A stretch of 47,585 nucleotides of DNA from Kiritimatiellota bacterium (GCA_009778475.1 WRJS01000016.1:1-47585); one strand, 5' to 3'. Counted from the first letter of the stretch, positions 7,943-18,401 are shown. The notes: generated from the sequence alone by a model not told the origin. Numbers and translations: made by a program.

Positions 7943-9874
7943 ATGTGGAAGGTACTGAAATTTTTCGGGTGGTTGCTGAAGCTGGCGCTTGGGCTGCTTT
8001 TGTTTCTCTTCCTTGCGGGAATCGTATGCCTCTACTTTGCGGGGCGGGGGCTGCCGGATGTTGTCGTCCAGAAAATCGCGGACCGTCTTTCATCCGACCC
8101 GCGCATTCAGGACGCGACGGCGGAGCATTCATCCATCGGCCCGCTCATTTTCCGCATTGACCGCATCACGTATTCCATCGGGCGCGGCCTGACTGTCCAT
8201 CGGATAAAGGCGCTGCCGAAGCGCGTCACGGAAAGCCCCTTTGTTTCGGCGGAGGAAATCAACGTGGTGTTTACCCTGCTTTCGCTTGCGCCCTTCACGG
8301 AGCGCATCAAGCACGTGACCATCAAGGGGTTCGACTTCCCTGCGTTGCCGCCGCGCCCGCCGCGCGACCCCGACACGCCGAGACCGCCGCCCGTGCCGCG
8401 CGAAATCAACGTCACCCTGCCGGATGTCTCGCCGTTCGAGCTTGTGCTGGAGCGTTCCAACATCTTGGGCCTCCAGACCGAGCGCGTCACCGCCACAATC
8501 GCCGCGACCCCCGAGCAGGCCACGGCGACAGACCTGCGCGTGAAATGGCCGGAGCGGTTCGGCGACGTGGGCGTGAAGGGCGATATGACGTTCGACGTTG
8601 CCACCAAGCGCATCATCGCGCACGCACAGGGGCGGGCGTTCCCGCACCTGATTACGCCGTTCCTGCTGGGCCTGCGCGCCAAGGGCGTGGTGACGCAGAT
8701 GGATTTTTTCCAAGACTTCAAAGCCCCCATCACCGTCGATTATGCGGTTGACCTCGAGCTGACGAAGATTGACTACGCGATGCACATTGACCTCCACGTG
8801 CCGGAGTGCACCTACCACGGCGTGCCCTTCAAGCAGGCGCAAGGCACCGTCGTCGTCACCGACACCAACAACCTTACCATCGCCGACATCACGCTTCCCG
8901 AATGCGAGCTCCGCTCCGGTGCGATGGCGGGCCATCTCGTGTACAGGGACGACAACGACTCGTTGACCGTTGACGTGCAGGGGACGCTCGCAAAGGACGA
9001 TCTGGTCGCCATCCTCAACATCTTTAAAAACAACGAGCTCGACCTCCTCCAGTGCGAGACCCCCGTGAACGTCCGTGCGAAAGGAATCGCCGCGACGAAC
9101 CTGCGCAAGGCCGGCGTGACGAACGACCTGAACGCAACGCTCTCGTTCGCGAAAGGGAGCATCCTGCGCGTCCCGCTCACGGATGCGTCGTGCGATCTGC
9201 GCGTCTATGCGCATTCCGCATGCGTGGACAACATCAAGGCCACGCCCGCGGACGGCGGCAAGCTCGAGGGGCAAGTGCATTTCGCGTTCCCCAATTACGA
9301 GGCCTCCAACACGACGTTCGTGGCGCAGATCTCGGCCGACCGCGCAAGCTTCTCAAACCTGATGTGCATCGGCCAGCCCACCAACACGTTCACGGGGAAA
9401 GTGACGGGCAAGGTATCGCTGGCAGGGTCGGCGAGCGGCAACGTGATGCCCACACTGGAGGGCAGCGGCAGCGCAAAGGTCGAGGAGAGCGTGCTGGCGC
9501 AGATGCCGCTGTTCGCGGGGCTGACCGCCTGGTTCGCACGGAACATTCCGGGCATCTCCAGCGTGGTGAACCAGTCGTCCGCCAAGCTCGACTTCACAAT
9601 GACCAACGGCATCGCGGTCACGAAGAACATGGTGGTCGAAGGCAACGTCTTCAGCATCCTGCTGCGCGGCACCTACGCGCTCGACACGGACGCGCTGGAC
9701 ATGGCCGTGCGCGTGAACATCCTCAAAGAGCAGACGATTATGGGGGACATCATGCGCATCCTCACGGCGCCCATCACGCACACACTGCTCGAATTCAAGA
9801 TCAGCGGCACCGCCGCCAACCCCGAATGGGCGTATGTCACGTTCGTCGAGAAACTGATCGACACCATCTTCTGA
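7943..9874 (+). CDS. AsmA-like inner-membrane-anchored protein
   Basis: A protein of about 643 residues. It begins with a strongly hydrophobic anchor (WLLKLALGLLLFLFLAGIV, about residues 9-27), followed by a long beta-rich periplasmic part. The C-terminal third carries the AsmA-type pattern: an LPLFAGL helix, then strands around SAKLDFTMTNGIAVTKNMVVEG and GTAANPEW. AsmA-family proteins are bridge-like lipid-transfer or envelope-assembly proteins in Gram-negative cells. I prefer the ATG at 7943, directly before the membrane segment. An ATG at 7883 that overlaps the mazG stop would add 20 hydrophilic residues and is possible through translational coupling. A Pro-rich insert (PPRPPRDPDTPRPPPVP) sits near residue 140. 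Confidence 0.75.
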   Translation: MWKVLKFFGWLLKLALGLLLFLFLAGIVCLYFAGRGLPDVVVQKIADRLSSDPRIQDATAEHSSIGPLIFRIDRITYSIGRGLTVHRIKALPKRVTESPFVSAEEINVVFTLLSLAPFTERIKHVTIKGFDFPALPPRPPRDPDTPRPPPVPREINVTLPDVSPFELVLERSNILGLQTERVTATIAATPEQATATDLRVKWPERFGDVGVKGDMTFDVATKRIIAHAQGRAFPHLITPFLLGLRAKGVVTQMDFFQDFKAPITVDYAVDLELTKIDYAMHIDLHVPECTYHGVPFKQAQGTVVVTDTNNLTIADITLPECELRSGAMAGHLVYRDDNDSLTVDVQGTLAKDDLVAILNIFKNNELDLLQCETPVNVRAKGIAATNLRKAGVTNDLNATLSFAKGSILRVPLTDASCDLRVYAHSACVDNIKATPADGGKLEGQVHFAFPNYEASNTTFVAQISADRASFSNLMCIGQPTNTFTGKVTGKVSLAGSASGNVMPTLEGSGSAKVEESVLAQMPLFAGLTAWFARNIPGISSVVNQSSAKLDFTMTNGIAVTKNMVVEGNVFSILLRGTYALDTDALDMAVRVNILKEQTIMGDIMRILTAPITHTLLEFKISGTAANPEWAYVTFVEKLIDTIF

Positions 9875-10041
9875 TAATGAGGAAGAAGGGATTGGACATT
9901 AAGAATGCGAAGACAAGGCAGATTTTGACGCTGTCATTTTCCATGCCCCGCTTTCTGTTTCCAACTTGGCAATTCCCCCTTTTGGGAACGTTTCACCCCC
10001 TTCAGGATGACGGAAATTGGGCGCGGCGTGTGTGATTTCGT

Positions 10042-10070
10042 TTGACACCCGTTAGCATATCGTTTATGGT
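10042..10070 (+). promoter_or_regulatory. Putative sigma-70 promoter
   Basis: A consensus TTGACA (10042-10047), 17 bases and TATGGT (10065-10070), about 45 bases before the DedA gene. The remainder of the gap 9875-10114 shows no gene. Confidence 0.55.
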
Positions 10071-10114
10071 GTGGTGTAACTGCGCTCGGAGTGCTGGGCG
10101 GCGGCGGAGGGCAA

Positions 10115-10867
10115 ATGGGGACGAGTATGCGGAAAACAATAATGGTGATGGCTTTGGCGACCGGGGTGCTGGCGCCTGTGTGGGGCGGGGCGGCGGAAGG
10201 CGCGGGCGCGCAGGACGCCGGGGCGAAACGGTTGTCGCCGGTTGAGCAGGTGACCGCGTGGTACATGGACAACATGAACTACGGGACGGTGGCGCTCCTG
10301 ATGACGGTCGAGAGCTCCTTCATCCCGTTCCCGTCGGAGGTCGTCGTGCCGCCGGCGGCGTACAAGGCGAGCCAGGAGGGCAGCGGCATGACCCTCCCGC
10401 TGGTGGTCGTGTTCGCAACGCTCGGCGCGCTGCTGGGATCGTTCATCAATTACTATCTCGCGCTGTGGGTGGGGCGCCCTGTCATCCACACGTTCGCCAA
10501 CAGCAGGCTGGGGCGGATGTGCCTGTTGAGCTCCGGCAAGGTGCAGAAGGCGGAGGACATCTTCCGCGCTTACGGGGGCAGGACGACGTTCATCTGCCGC
10601 CTGATCCCGGGCATACGGCAGATCATCTCCGTGCCGGCGGGGCTGGCGCGGATGCCGCTGCTGCCGTTCACGCTTTACACGGCGCTGGGCGCGGGGATTT
10701 GGAACGTCGCCTTGGCGGTGATGGGTTACGTCGCGCACGGGCAGGCCACGCTGATCCAGAAGTACAGCAAGGAGATTTCATACGTCATCCTCGCGCTGGC
10801 GGTACTCTTCGGCCTGTACCTGCTGTACAGCGGTTTCGTGAAGAAAGGAAAACAGCGGAGCGAGTGA
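10115..10867 (+). CDS. DedA-family membrane protein
   Basis: A membrane protein of about 250 residues in the DedA/SNARE-associated (VTT) family. Members help recycle undecaprenyl phosphate or flip phospholipids. Landmarks: the membrane-entry Glu in TVESSFIPFPSEVVVPPA, the GALLGSFINYYLALWVGR helix, and the Arg-containing segment FICRLIPGIRQIISVPAG, which is the family signature. An extra N-terminal hydrophobic segment (TIMVMALATGVLA) precedes the core and may be a signal peptide. The start could be 10115 (GGAGG 4 bases upstream) or 10127; the GTG at 10091 is less likely. The stop overlaps the next start by one base (TGATG), so it forms an operon with the CoA ligase. UppP, also concerned with undecaprenyl phosphate, lies 8 kb away. 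Confidence 0.85.
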   Translation: MGTSMRKTIMVMALATGVLAPVWGGAAEGAGAQDAGAKRLSPVEQVTAWYMDNMNYGTVALLMTVESSFIPFPSEVVVPPAAYKASQEGSGMTLPLVVVFATLGALLGSFINYYLALWVGRPVIHTFANSRLGRMCLLSSGKVQKAEDIFRAYGGRTTFICRLIPGIRQIISVPAGLARMPLLPFTLYTALGAGIWNVALAVMGYVAHGQATLIQKYSKEISYVILALAVLFGLYLLYSGFVKKGKQRSE

Positions 10868-12348
10868 TGAAGGCATTGCGTTTTTGGAATGAGCGGGCGG
10901 AGACGATGTCCGCGGACGAACTGGCGGCGGTGCAGCTGGAGGGGCTGAAAAGGACTGTCCGGCACGCGTATGCGAACAACGCGTTCTACCGGGGGCGCAT
11001 GGACGCGCTCGGCGCCGCGCCGCAGGACGTGAAGACGCTCGGCGACCTGCCGAGGCTGCCGTTCCTGACGAAGGGCGATTTCCGCGACACCTACCCGCTG
11101 GGGCTGCTGTGCGTGCCGCAGGCGGACATCCGCGAGATGCACATGAGCTCCGGCTCGACGGGCGCGCCGATCGTCATGGCGTACACCGAGGCCGACCTTG
11201 CGCAGTGGGCGGAGTGCATGGCGCGGTGCCAGGTGATGGCCGGGATGCAGCCCGGCGAGGCCTTCCAGATTATGCCGACGTTCGGCCTGTTCAACGGCGG
11301 GTTCGGGTTCTACCACGGGGCGCGGCGGCTGGGGCTTTTCGCCGTGCCCGCGAGCTCGGGCAACACCGCGCGGCAGATCGCGCTGATGCGCGACTTCAAG
11401 GTGAAGGGCATCGGTTCGGTCGTCTCGTATGCCGCGCGCATCATCGAGATGATGGACGAGCGCAACATCGAGCTGCCCGACCTGAAGGTCGGCATTTTCG
11501 GGGCGGAGACGTTCTCCGATGAAATCCGCACGCGCGTCGAGGCGCGGCTGGGCATCACGGCGTTCGACATCTACGGCATGACCGAGACCGGCGGCGTCGG
11601 CACGACGGGCGCGGACTGCGCGGCGCGTTGCGGCATCCACGTCTGGAGCGACCAGTACATCACGGAGGTCGTTGACCCCGCCACGGGCGCGAGCCTGCCC
11701 GACGGCGAGGTGGGCGAGATCGTCTTCACGTCCCTGACGCGCCAGGCGATCCCCGTCATCCGCTACCGCACGAGCGACCTCTCGCGCATCGTGAGCCGCC
11801 AGACGTGCGCGTGCGGGCGCACGGGCGTGCGGATCGAGCGCATCACCGGGCGCTGCGACGACATGCTGATTGTGAAGGGCGTGAACTTCTTCCCCAAGCA
11901 GGTCGAGCAAGCGCTGATGGAGATTCCGGGCGTGCTGCCCGAGTACCAGATTATCGTCGAGGAGAGAGAAGGCGTCACCGACATCCGGATCCACGTCGAG
12001 GCGCAAGAGGGCGTCACCGGGTACATGGTCGAGAAGCACCTGAAAGAGAAACTCGGCTTCAGCCCCAAAGGCGACATCTTCAAGCCCGGCACACTGCCGC
12101 GTGGCGAAGGCAAGGCCAAGCGCGTCGTGCGGGCGAACGCCGGGAGCGCAGGGCTTCCGCCCTGCAATGTTGGCGATGCCGGGAGCGCAGGGCTTCCGCC
12201 CTGCAACGTTGGCGATGCCGGGAGCGCAGGGCTTCCGCCCTGCAATGTTGGCGATGCCGGGAGCGCAGGGCTTCCGCCCTGCAACGTTGGCGATGCCGGG
12301 AGCGCAGGGCTTCCGCCCTGCAATGAGAGATTAGGAATTAGGAGTTGA
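10867..12348 (+). CDS. paaK: Phenylacetate-CoA ligase-like enzyme with repeat-extended C-terminus
   Basis: An AMP-forming acyl/aryl-CoA ligase of the PaaK type, 493 residues against a usual 430-445. It activates an organic acid with ATP and CoA; phenylacetate is the best-known substrate of the family but not proven here. Motifs: SSGSTGAPIVMAYT (ATP loop), FDIYGMTETGG, GEIVFTSLTR, RYRTSDL, a zinc-like CACGRTG, and GRCDDMLIVKGVNFFPKQVE. The normal end would be around GEGKAKRVV. After this the frame runs through five copies of a 13-residue unit, AGSAGLPPCNVGD, encoded by hairpin repeats, and stops at NERLGIRS. The extension adds about 65 residues with no sign of function. It is coupled to DedA upstream. 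The symbol is at family level only. Confidence 0.88.
   Translation: MKALRFWNERAETMSADELAAVQLEGLKRTVRHAYANNAFYRGRMDALGAAPQDVKTLGDLPRLPFLTKGDFRDTYPLGLLCVPQADIREMHMSSGSTGAPIVMAYTEADLAQWAECMARCQVMAGMQPGEAFQIMPTFGLFNGGFGFYHGARRLGLFAVPASSGNTARQIALMRDFKVKGIGSVVSYAARIIEMMDERNIELPDLKVGIFGAETFSDEIRTRVEARLGITAFDIYGMTETGGVGTTGADCAARCGIHVWSDQYITEVVDPATGASLPDGEVGEIVFTSLTRQAIPVIRYRTSDLSRIVSRQTCACGRTGVRIERITGRCDDMLIVKGVNFFPKQVEQALMEIPGVLPEYQIIVEEREGVTDIRIHVEAQEGVTGYMVEKHLKEKLGFSPKGDIFKPGTLPRGEGKAKRVVRANAGSAGLPPCNVGDAGSAGLPPCNVGDAGSAGLPPCNVGDAGSAGLPPCNVGDAGSAGLPPCNERLGIRS
12139..12325 (+). repeat. Tandem 39-bp hairpin repeat array, in frame
   Basis: Four full 39-base units start at 12139, 12178, 12217 and 12256, and a partial fifth starts at 12295. 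Each holds the perfect hairpin GCAGGGC-TTCC-GCCCTGC. Units alternate between CAATGTT and CAACGTT, which suggests that a two-unit block (78 bp) was duplicated. The length is 13 codons, so the array stays in the frame of the CoA ligase. There are no unique spacers between units, so it is not a CRISPR. Confidence 0.95.
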
Positions 12349-12421
12349 GAATTGGATCTAGGGCTTCATAACGCCTCATTTCCAACGCCTCATTTTTAAT
12401 TCAAAAAAACGGAGGTTGGGT

Positions 12422-13618
<1,197 letters not shown>

Positions 13619-13685
13619 CAGCGGGCATCGCGCTCCGTAATTCGTCAACGGACACTAGGCCGCTATTCTTCCGGCAAGCCTTCCC

Positions 13686-16600
13686 TCACCAGCGGTAATA
13701 GCGGTAGGGGTCGTCGGCGGGTTCGGGGGTGTCGAGGTAGAGGGCGGGGAAGGGGCTGGCGAAGGCCGCGCCGAGGTTGGCGAGGAGGCGGGAGGCCATG
13801 GCGTTGGCGCGGCGTTTGGTGGTGCGGAGGTAGGGCTTCTTCACCTCGTCGATCATCCACGGGGGGACTTGCCAGAACACGATTTTCCCGTTGCCGTGGC
13901 GGATGACGCGGAGGGCGGCGTTGCCGTCGGGGGCGGGCGGGAGCGCGTGGAACGCCATCTGCCCGTGCCATGCCCAGTCGGCGTTGGAGAGGCCGTTGAG
14001 TTCGGGGGGCAGCTGCTCGATGCGCGTGAAAAAGGCGTTGGTGAATGTGGCGGTGAGCGGGACGGGGGACCACTTGGCGACCTCGTCGGCGTTCATGCCG
14101 AGGCAGAGGACGGTTGCGCCGTCGGCAATCTGCTGGTGGAGGCCGTCGGGCATTCCCGCGCCGGAGGAGGCGATGGTGAGGGGGGCGCGGGAAAGTGGTT
14201 CGACCCCGAGGCTGGCGCAGAGTTGCGTGGCGTTGTCGCCGAGGATGGTGCAGGGGCGGGAAGGGCCCCCCCAGCAGATCTCGTGGTAAAACGGCGGAAT
14301 GGGATAGCGATGCCCCATGAAGGGGGCGCCGTTGAATCTTTCGACATTGAACAACGCCTCGCCGAGGAGGCATATCGTCAGTTCGTCGGCGGCAGGGTCG
14401 GGGGCTGTGCGCCCCGAGACATCAAGCTGGCAGAAGGTGACGCGCCTCCGGTTTTCGACATATTCGAGGAGGGGGCTGTATTGGAGGTCGAACTCGCCGT
14501 CGATGAGGGCGAGCCAGTCGCCGCGGGCGGGTTTCTCGATGAGGACGGAGGCGACGCTGTTGCGGTTGCCGCAGCGCCAGGCGCGGGTGTTCTCGTGTCC
14601 GCTCCATTGCCAGCGGGGGTCGTGGAGCTCGAGCGCGTCGAGGTCGTCGAGGTGTTCGGGGAGGAGGGTGGAGGAGCCGGCCCAGTCGCGGAAGCGTTCG
14701 GCATGTATGTATTCGGTGACGGGGTGCGGGCAGCGCGGGAAGAGGAGGCGTGAGCCGCGCTCGGCGATGCGGAAGCCCAGCAGTTCGGTGAGGGGCTTGG
14801 AGGCCTGCTCCATGACGATGATGTGCGAGGCGTCTTTCATGTTTTTGACCCATTGGGCGGAGGTCTCGTCGAGTGACTCGCGCCCGATGACGAGGACTTG
14901 TTTTCCGTTGTTGCCGGACGGGGTGAGCTGCCCGTTGGTTTTAGTGTAAGGGATGCGGAGGCGGTCGAAGTGTTGGGCGGTGATGCCTTTGGTGTCGTAA
15001 AGAATGATGGGGAAATTGAATTCATCAGCGATGATGTTACCCCTCTGGACGGTGAAGAGGTTGAAGGTGTCGGTCTGGGTGATTTTGTTTTCAAACTCGA
15101 AGGTGGCGTTGAGGGTGTAGCCGTCCTCTATGTCTGGCGGCAGCTTGAAGGTGACGGGGACGAGGGCTTTGCCGCCGGGAAGGACGGGGAGAGCGCCGCT
15201 AAGGGTCTTGATGGGCTTAGGAGGGATGGAGGCGCGGCGATCGTCCCTGTGGGCAGGGGTGCCGGTATGGGGGGTGAGGGCGCACGTCCAGCGGATGGTC
15301 TGGGGGGTGCGGCGGTCGTTGAGGATGACGAGGGTTTTGCGGAGGTCGGCACCGGGGGGGTAGTGGCGGGTCTTGTCGGTGAAAGAGGGGGCGGCGTGAA
15401 CGCCGCCGCTGGAACTGGACACGGCTCGCGGGGACGCTCGCCCTCCATCTTCCGTGTCGCCGCCGATGAAGGCGCAGTCGGGCTGGTTCCAGCGGAGGAA
15501 GGAGCGGCCGAGGGCGGTGGGGGCGAAGGCGGAGGGGGCGCCGGTGTCGTTGATGTACTGGTTGCCGGGGTGGAGGTTGTCGGGGGTGATGCCGGGGCGC
15601 TTGAGGTTCTTGAAGGCGTCGGGGTTGGGGCGGGTGCGGGTCTCGGCGACGCGTTGCCAGAGGCCTTCCTGATCCCAAGGGAGCATGGCGGAGATGCCGT
15701 GGGCGCGGTGGGCGCGCCAGTTGTCGTCGGCGAAGTGGGCCTGGATGTTGTGGTAGTTGTTGGTGAGGGCGTGGAGGGGGCGGTTGAGCTGGTGCCAGTG
15801 GAACTCCTCGCCTTTCGCCCAAAGGGCCTCTTCGTGGGCGAGGGCGGCGTGGGCCTCGGGGGTGGGCTGGTAGGCGGCGTCGCCCCAGAACTGGGCGGCG
15901 TACTCGGAGGCCCAGAGGCTCTGGAAGGCGGGGCTGCTCCAGATGAACTTGGGGCCGCGGTAGCTGGACCAGCTGGAGATGTGCGGCAGGCCCCACTCGA
16001 CGAAGAAGAGGGGCTTCTGGCCGTTGGCGGCCCAGTGGCCGAGCCAGTCGCTGCGCTCTTGGCGGGGGGCCCAGTTGAGGTAGATGTTGACGGTGTGCAG
16101 GGGGCCGAGGTTGCCGGACTGGTGGTGATAGACGGGGCGGGTGGGGTCGAGGGCGGCGGCGATGTCGGCGGCGATGAGGGAGTTGCGGCGGTTGTTCTCC
16201 CACCACGCGCCCTTGGCGCCGGAGCTGTCGGGCGGCGCGTAGATGCCGTCGATCTTGAGGGGGTTCTGGTCGCCGTAGTAGCCGCAGGAGTTGTGGTTCA
16301 TGGCGTAGAAGATGACGGAGGGGTGGTTGCGGGCGCGGCGGGTGAGCCAGCGGGCCTGCTGGCGGTAGCGCTCGGCGCGGTCGGGGTCGCGGAGGTCATA
16401 GCCGAAGTCCTTGATGTGCGGCAGCGAGAAGGCCAGCAGCAGGCCGGTCTCGTCGCAGGCCTCCAGCAGGCCGTCGAGGTAGGCGGTGGAGCCGGCGGCG
16501 AAGTCGTAGTTGCCCGCGATGATGAAGTTGAAGCCGTATTCTTTGACGCGGCGGCAGTGCTCGAGCGCGGCGGCCTTGCTGGCCTTGTCGGCGGGGGCGT

Positions 16601-18146
16601 TCATGGTGGTGTTGTGGAGCGCGCGCAGGTGGATGGGCGTGCCGTTGAGGATGAAGTCGCGCCCCGCGATGCCGAACTCGCGGAAGCCGAACGTGATGGG
16701 CGGGAGGGTGTCGACGACCTTGTCGTCGAAAAGGAGTGAGATGTTTGCGGTGTAGAGGTTTTGCGGCGTGTGAGTGTCCCAGAGTTTTGGATTCTTCCAC
16801 GGGACGGTGAAGCGCATGGCGCCGTCGCGAAGGAGGTCTATTTTAGGTGAAACGAACGTCTTGCTCTCGCCGCATCCTTTCACTTCGACGCGGAGTTTGA
16901 AGTTGCCCCGAGGGAGAGTAAGAGAAAGACCTGCCCCGAAATCTTCCACGACGAAGGTGATTGTGCCATCGCGTGTGGAGGTGATGATGTGTGCATCAGC
17001 AAAGTTGCAGTATGGCTTGGCGGAAAGGTAGAGGTCACCCGTGATGCCGCGCAGCTTGACGCTCGCCTTCGACTCGATGACGCGGTCGGGCGCCATGAAC
17101 GCCTGATGCGTCGCGCTGAACGGGCGGGCGGTCACAAGCAACGCGATCTCGTGTTCCTTGCCGGGGGTCATCCCGAGGCCGATCTCGCCGCCGGGGTACC
17201 ACACCTCGCCGATGTGCTGGCCGTCGATGAAAACCTTGGCGTGGGTCTGGAGCATGGTGAAGTCGAGGGCGACGCGCTTATCCTTGAACGACTCCGGCAC
17301 GGTGATTTTGCGCTTGTACCACGCTTGCTCGAACACGTGCGCATTCTCGACGTTCTCCTCCAGCCACGGCGCGAGCCAGATGCGCTGCGGCGCGGTGTCG
17401 CCCTCCCACTGGTTCGGCCACACGGCCGGGATTTTGCACCAGCCCCAGCAGTCATCCGCGCCCGGCGGGCTGTCGGGGACTTCGTTCGTCAGCACGGGGC
17501 GGAACTGCCACAGGCCGTTGAGGCAGATTCGCTCGCGCGTCGGCGTCGCCTGCCGCCACGCGTCGCCGAGCCCCCACACGTCCTGCGGCGCACCGTCAGG
17601 AAGCGGCGCGTTCGCGGGGCGCATAGCGCGCACCCGCGAGACTTTCAGCGACAACGCGCGGAACTCCACCATGCCCGACGCGCCGAGGTTGCTGGGGGCG
17701 ATGCTCAGGCGCGTCGCGCCCTTGGGGATGGCGTAGAGGCGTTCGCACGGCTGCCAATCGGTGGTGCCGATGAACCCGAACACATCCGGCCACGCGCCCA
17801 CGCGCTGCCCCGCGTCATCCATGAAACACATCGTCAGCCGCCCCGTGTTCCACGACTCCTTGCCGAGCGCGACGCCCGTGACCTTCATCTGCGTCGCGAG
17901 CTTCAGCTGCCCCCACTCGGGTTTGAGCGGGATGAGGAAATCCACCTGCGCGCCCGCGCCGTCGAGGACGAGCCGCTTGCCGTCCTTGTCGGAAACGATT
18001 TTCGCCCCGCGCCCCCTCGGCCACTCCGCGCCCCAACCGTTCGCGTCCAGCGTGCCGAAGTCACCGTTCGGGATGAGTTCAAGACCGACATCGGCGCACA
18101 GCGGCAGTGCGAGCGCGAACGCCAACAGGTAAGCAGCTTTTTTCAT
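13686..18146 (-). CDS. Large secreted glycoside hydrolase family 2-like protein
   Basis: A 1486-residue protein with signal peptide MKKAAYLLAFALALPLCA. Order: an N-terminal carbohydrate-binding-like jelly roll (FGTLDANGWGAEWP), a GH2 sugar-binding domain (QAWYKRKITVPESF), an immunoglobulin-like linker, a TIM barrel (LRALHNTTMN onwards, about residues 490-760) and long C-terminal beta domains. The expected nucleophile Glu is in FFVEWG, near residue 715. The acid/base position, usually NE, reads AMNHNSCGYYGDQNP near residue 617, so the canonical Glu is missing. It may use another residue or be altered in activity. Residues about 900-919 are encoded by palindromic repeats. The start at 18146 has GGAGG 6 bases upstream; an ATG two codons earlier lacks spacing. 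A good promoter lies at 18181-18209. Confidence 0.82.
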   Translation of the reverse strand: MKKAAYLLAFALALPLCADVGLELIPNGDFGTLDANGWGAEWPRGRGAKIVSDKDGKRLVLDGAGAQVDFLIPLKPEWGQLKLATQMKVTGVALGKESWNTGRLTMCFMDDAGQRVGAWPDVFGFIGTTDWQPCERLYAIPKGATRLSIAPSNLGASGMVEFRALSLKVSRVRAMRPANAPLPDGAPQDVWGLGDAWRQATPTRERICLNGLWQFRPVLTNEVPDSPPGADDCWGWCKIPAVWPNQWEGDTAPQRIWLAPWLEENVENAHVFEQAWYKRKITVPESFKDKRVALDFTMLQTHAKVFIDGQHIGEVWYPGGEIGLGMTPGKEHEIALLVTARPFSATHQAFMAPDRVIESKASVKLRGITGDLYLSAKPYCNFADAHIITSTRDGTITFVVEDFGAGLSLTLPRGNFKLRVEVKGCGESKTFVSPKIDLLRDGAMRFTVPWKNPKLWDTHTPQNLYTANISLLFDDKVVDTLPPITFGFREFGIAGRDFILNGTPIHLRALHNTTMNAPADKASKAAALEHCRRVKEYGFNFIIAGNYDFAAGSTAYLDGLLEACDETGLLLAFSLPHIKDFGYDLRDPDRAERYRQQARWLTRRARNHPSVIFYAMNHNSCGYYGDQNPLKIDGIYAPPDSSGAKGAWWENNRRNSLIAADIAAALDPTRPVYHHQSGNLGPLHTVNIYLNWAPRQERSDWLGHWAANGQKPLFFVEWGLPHISSWSSYRGPKFIWSSPAFQSLWASEYAAQFWGDAAYQPTPEAHAALAHEEALWAKGEEFHWHQLNRPLHALTNNYHNIQAHFADDNWRAHRAHGISAMLPWDQEGLWQRVAETRTRPNPDAFKNLKRPGITPDNLHPGNQYINDTGAPSAFAPTALGRSFLRWNQPDCAFIGGDTEDGGRASPRAVSSSSGGVHAAPSFTDKTRHYPPGADLRKTLVILNDRRTPQTIRWTCALTPHTGTPAHRDDRRASIPPKPIKTLSGALPVLPGGKALVPVTFKLPPDIEDGYTLNATFEFENKITQTDTFNLFTVQRGNIIADEFNFPIILYDTKGITAQHFDRLRIPYTKTNGQLTPSGNNGKQVLVIGRESLDETSAQWVKNMKDASHIIVMEQASKPLTELLGFRIAERGSRLLFPRCPHPVTEYIHAERFRDWAGSSTLLPEHLDDLDALELHDPRWQWSGHENTRAWRCGNRNSVASVLIEKPARGDWLALIDGEFDLQYSPLLEYVENRRRVTFCQLDVSGRTAPDPAADELTICLLGEALFNVERFNGAPFMGHRYPIPPFYHEICWGGPSRPCTILGDNATQLCASLGVEPLSRAPLTIASSGAGMPDGLHQQIADGATVLCLGMNADEVAKWSPVPLTATFTNAFFTRIEQLPPELNGLSNADWAWHGQMAFHALPPAPDGNAALRVIRHGNGKIVFWQVPPWMIDEVKKPYLRTTKRRANAMASRLLANLGAAFASPFPALYLDTPEPADDPYRYYRW
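15390..15446. repeat. Two palindromic elements inside the GH2 reading frame
   Basis: GGCGGCG-TGAA-CGCCGCC (15390-15407) is a perfect 7-bp hairpin. Next to it, 15422-15446 is a 25-base element that begins GGAGGGCGAGCG on the minus strand. That element is identical to 32439-32463 and near-identical to both arms at 47471-47532. Together they encode a low-complexity Gly/Ser/Arg loop (DGGRASPRAVSSSSGGVHAA) and keep the frame open. Confidence 0.85.
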
Positions 18147-18180
18147 GTCCATCCTCCCATAGAATGTTTATCACCGCAAC

Positions 18181-18209
18181 AGAATAGAAGAGAGCCGGGA
18201 GAAAGTCAA
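18181..18209 (-). promoter_or_regulatory. Sigma-70 promoter of the GH2 gene
   Basis: On the minus strand: TTGACT (18209-18204), 17 bases, TATTCT (18186-18181). It lies 35 bases before the start codon at 18146. Confidence 0.6.
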
Positions 18210-18274
18210 TTGGAAATTAGAAATCAAATGGGGCGCACGCATCCTCGCGCACCGCCCCCGCCCAATCTTTCGAT

Positions 18275-18296
18275 GCGGGCAGGAAGGAATGCCCGC
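18275..18296. repeat. GGAA-loop hairpin
   Basis: GCGGGCA - GGAAGGAA - TGCCCGC, a perfect 7-bp stem. The loop is a doubled GGAA. It matches the CTCGGGCA-TTCC-TGCCCGAG hairpin at 32230-32249 in core and loop. It lies in the 249-base gap between the GH2 gene and uppP; the rest of that gap shows nothing. Confidence 0.7.
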
Positions 18297-18401
18297 GCCA
18301 TCTTGGGACTACAGGACGACGGGACGACGGATGGGAACGTGGGGTTACAGCCTACTGACCGCAGGGGAGTGCCTGCTATCGACGCGAATCGACCCAATGC
18401 C

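Noticed and set aside
12139..12325. CRISPR-like regular repeats
   Set aside because: Units are contiguous with no unique spacers, each is a coding 13-mer, and no cas gene is near.
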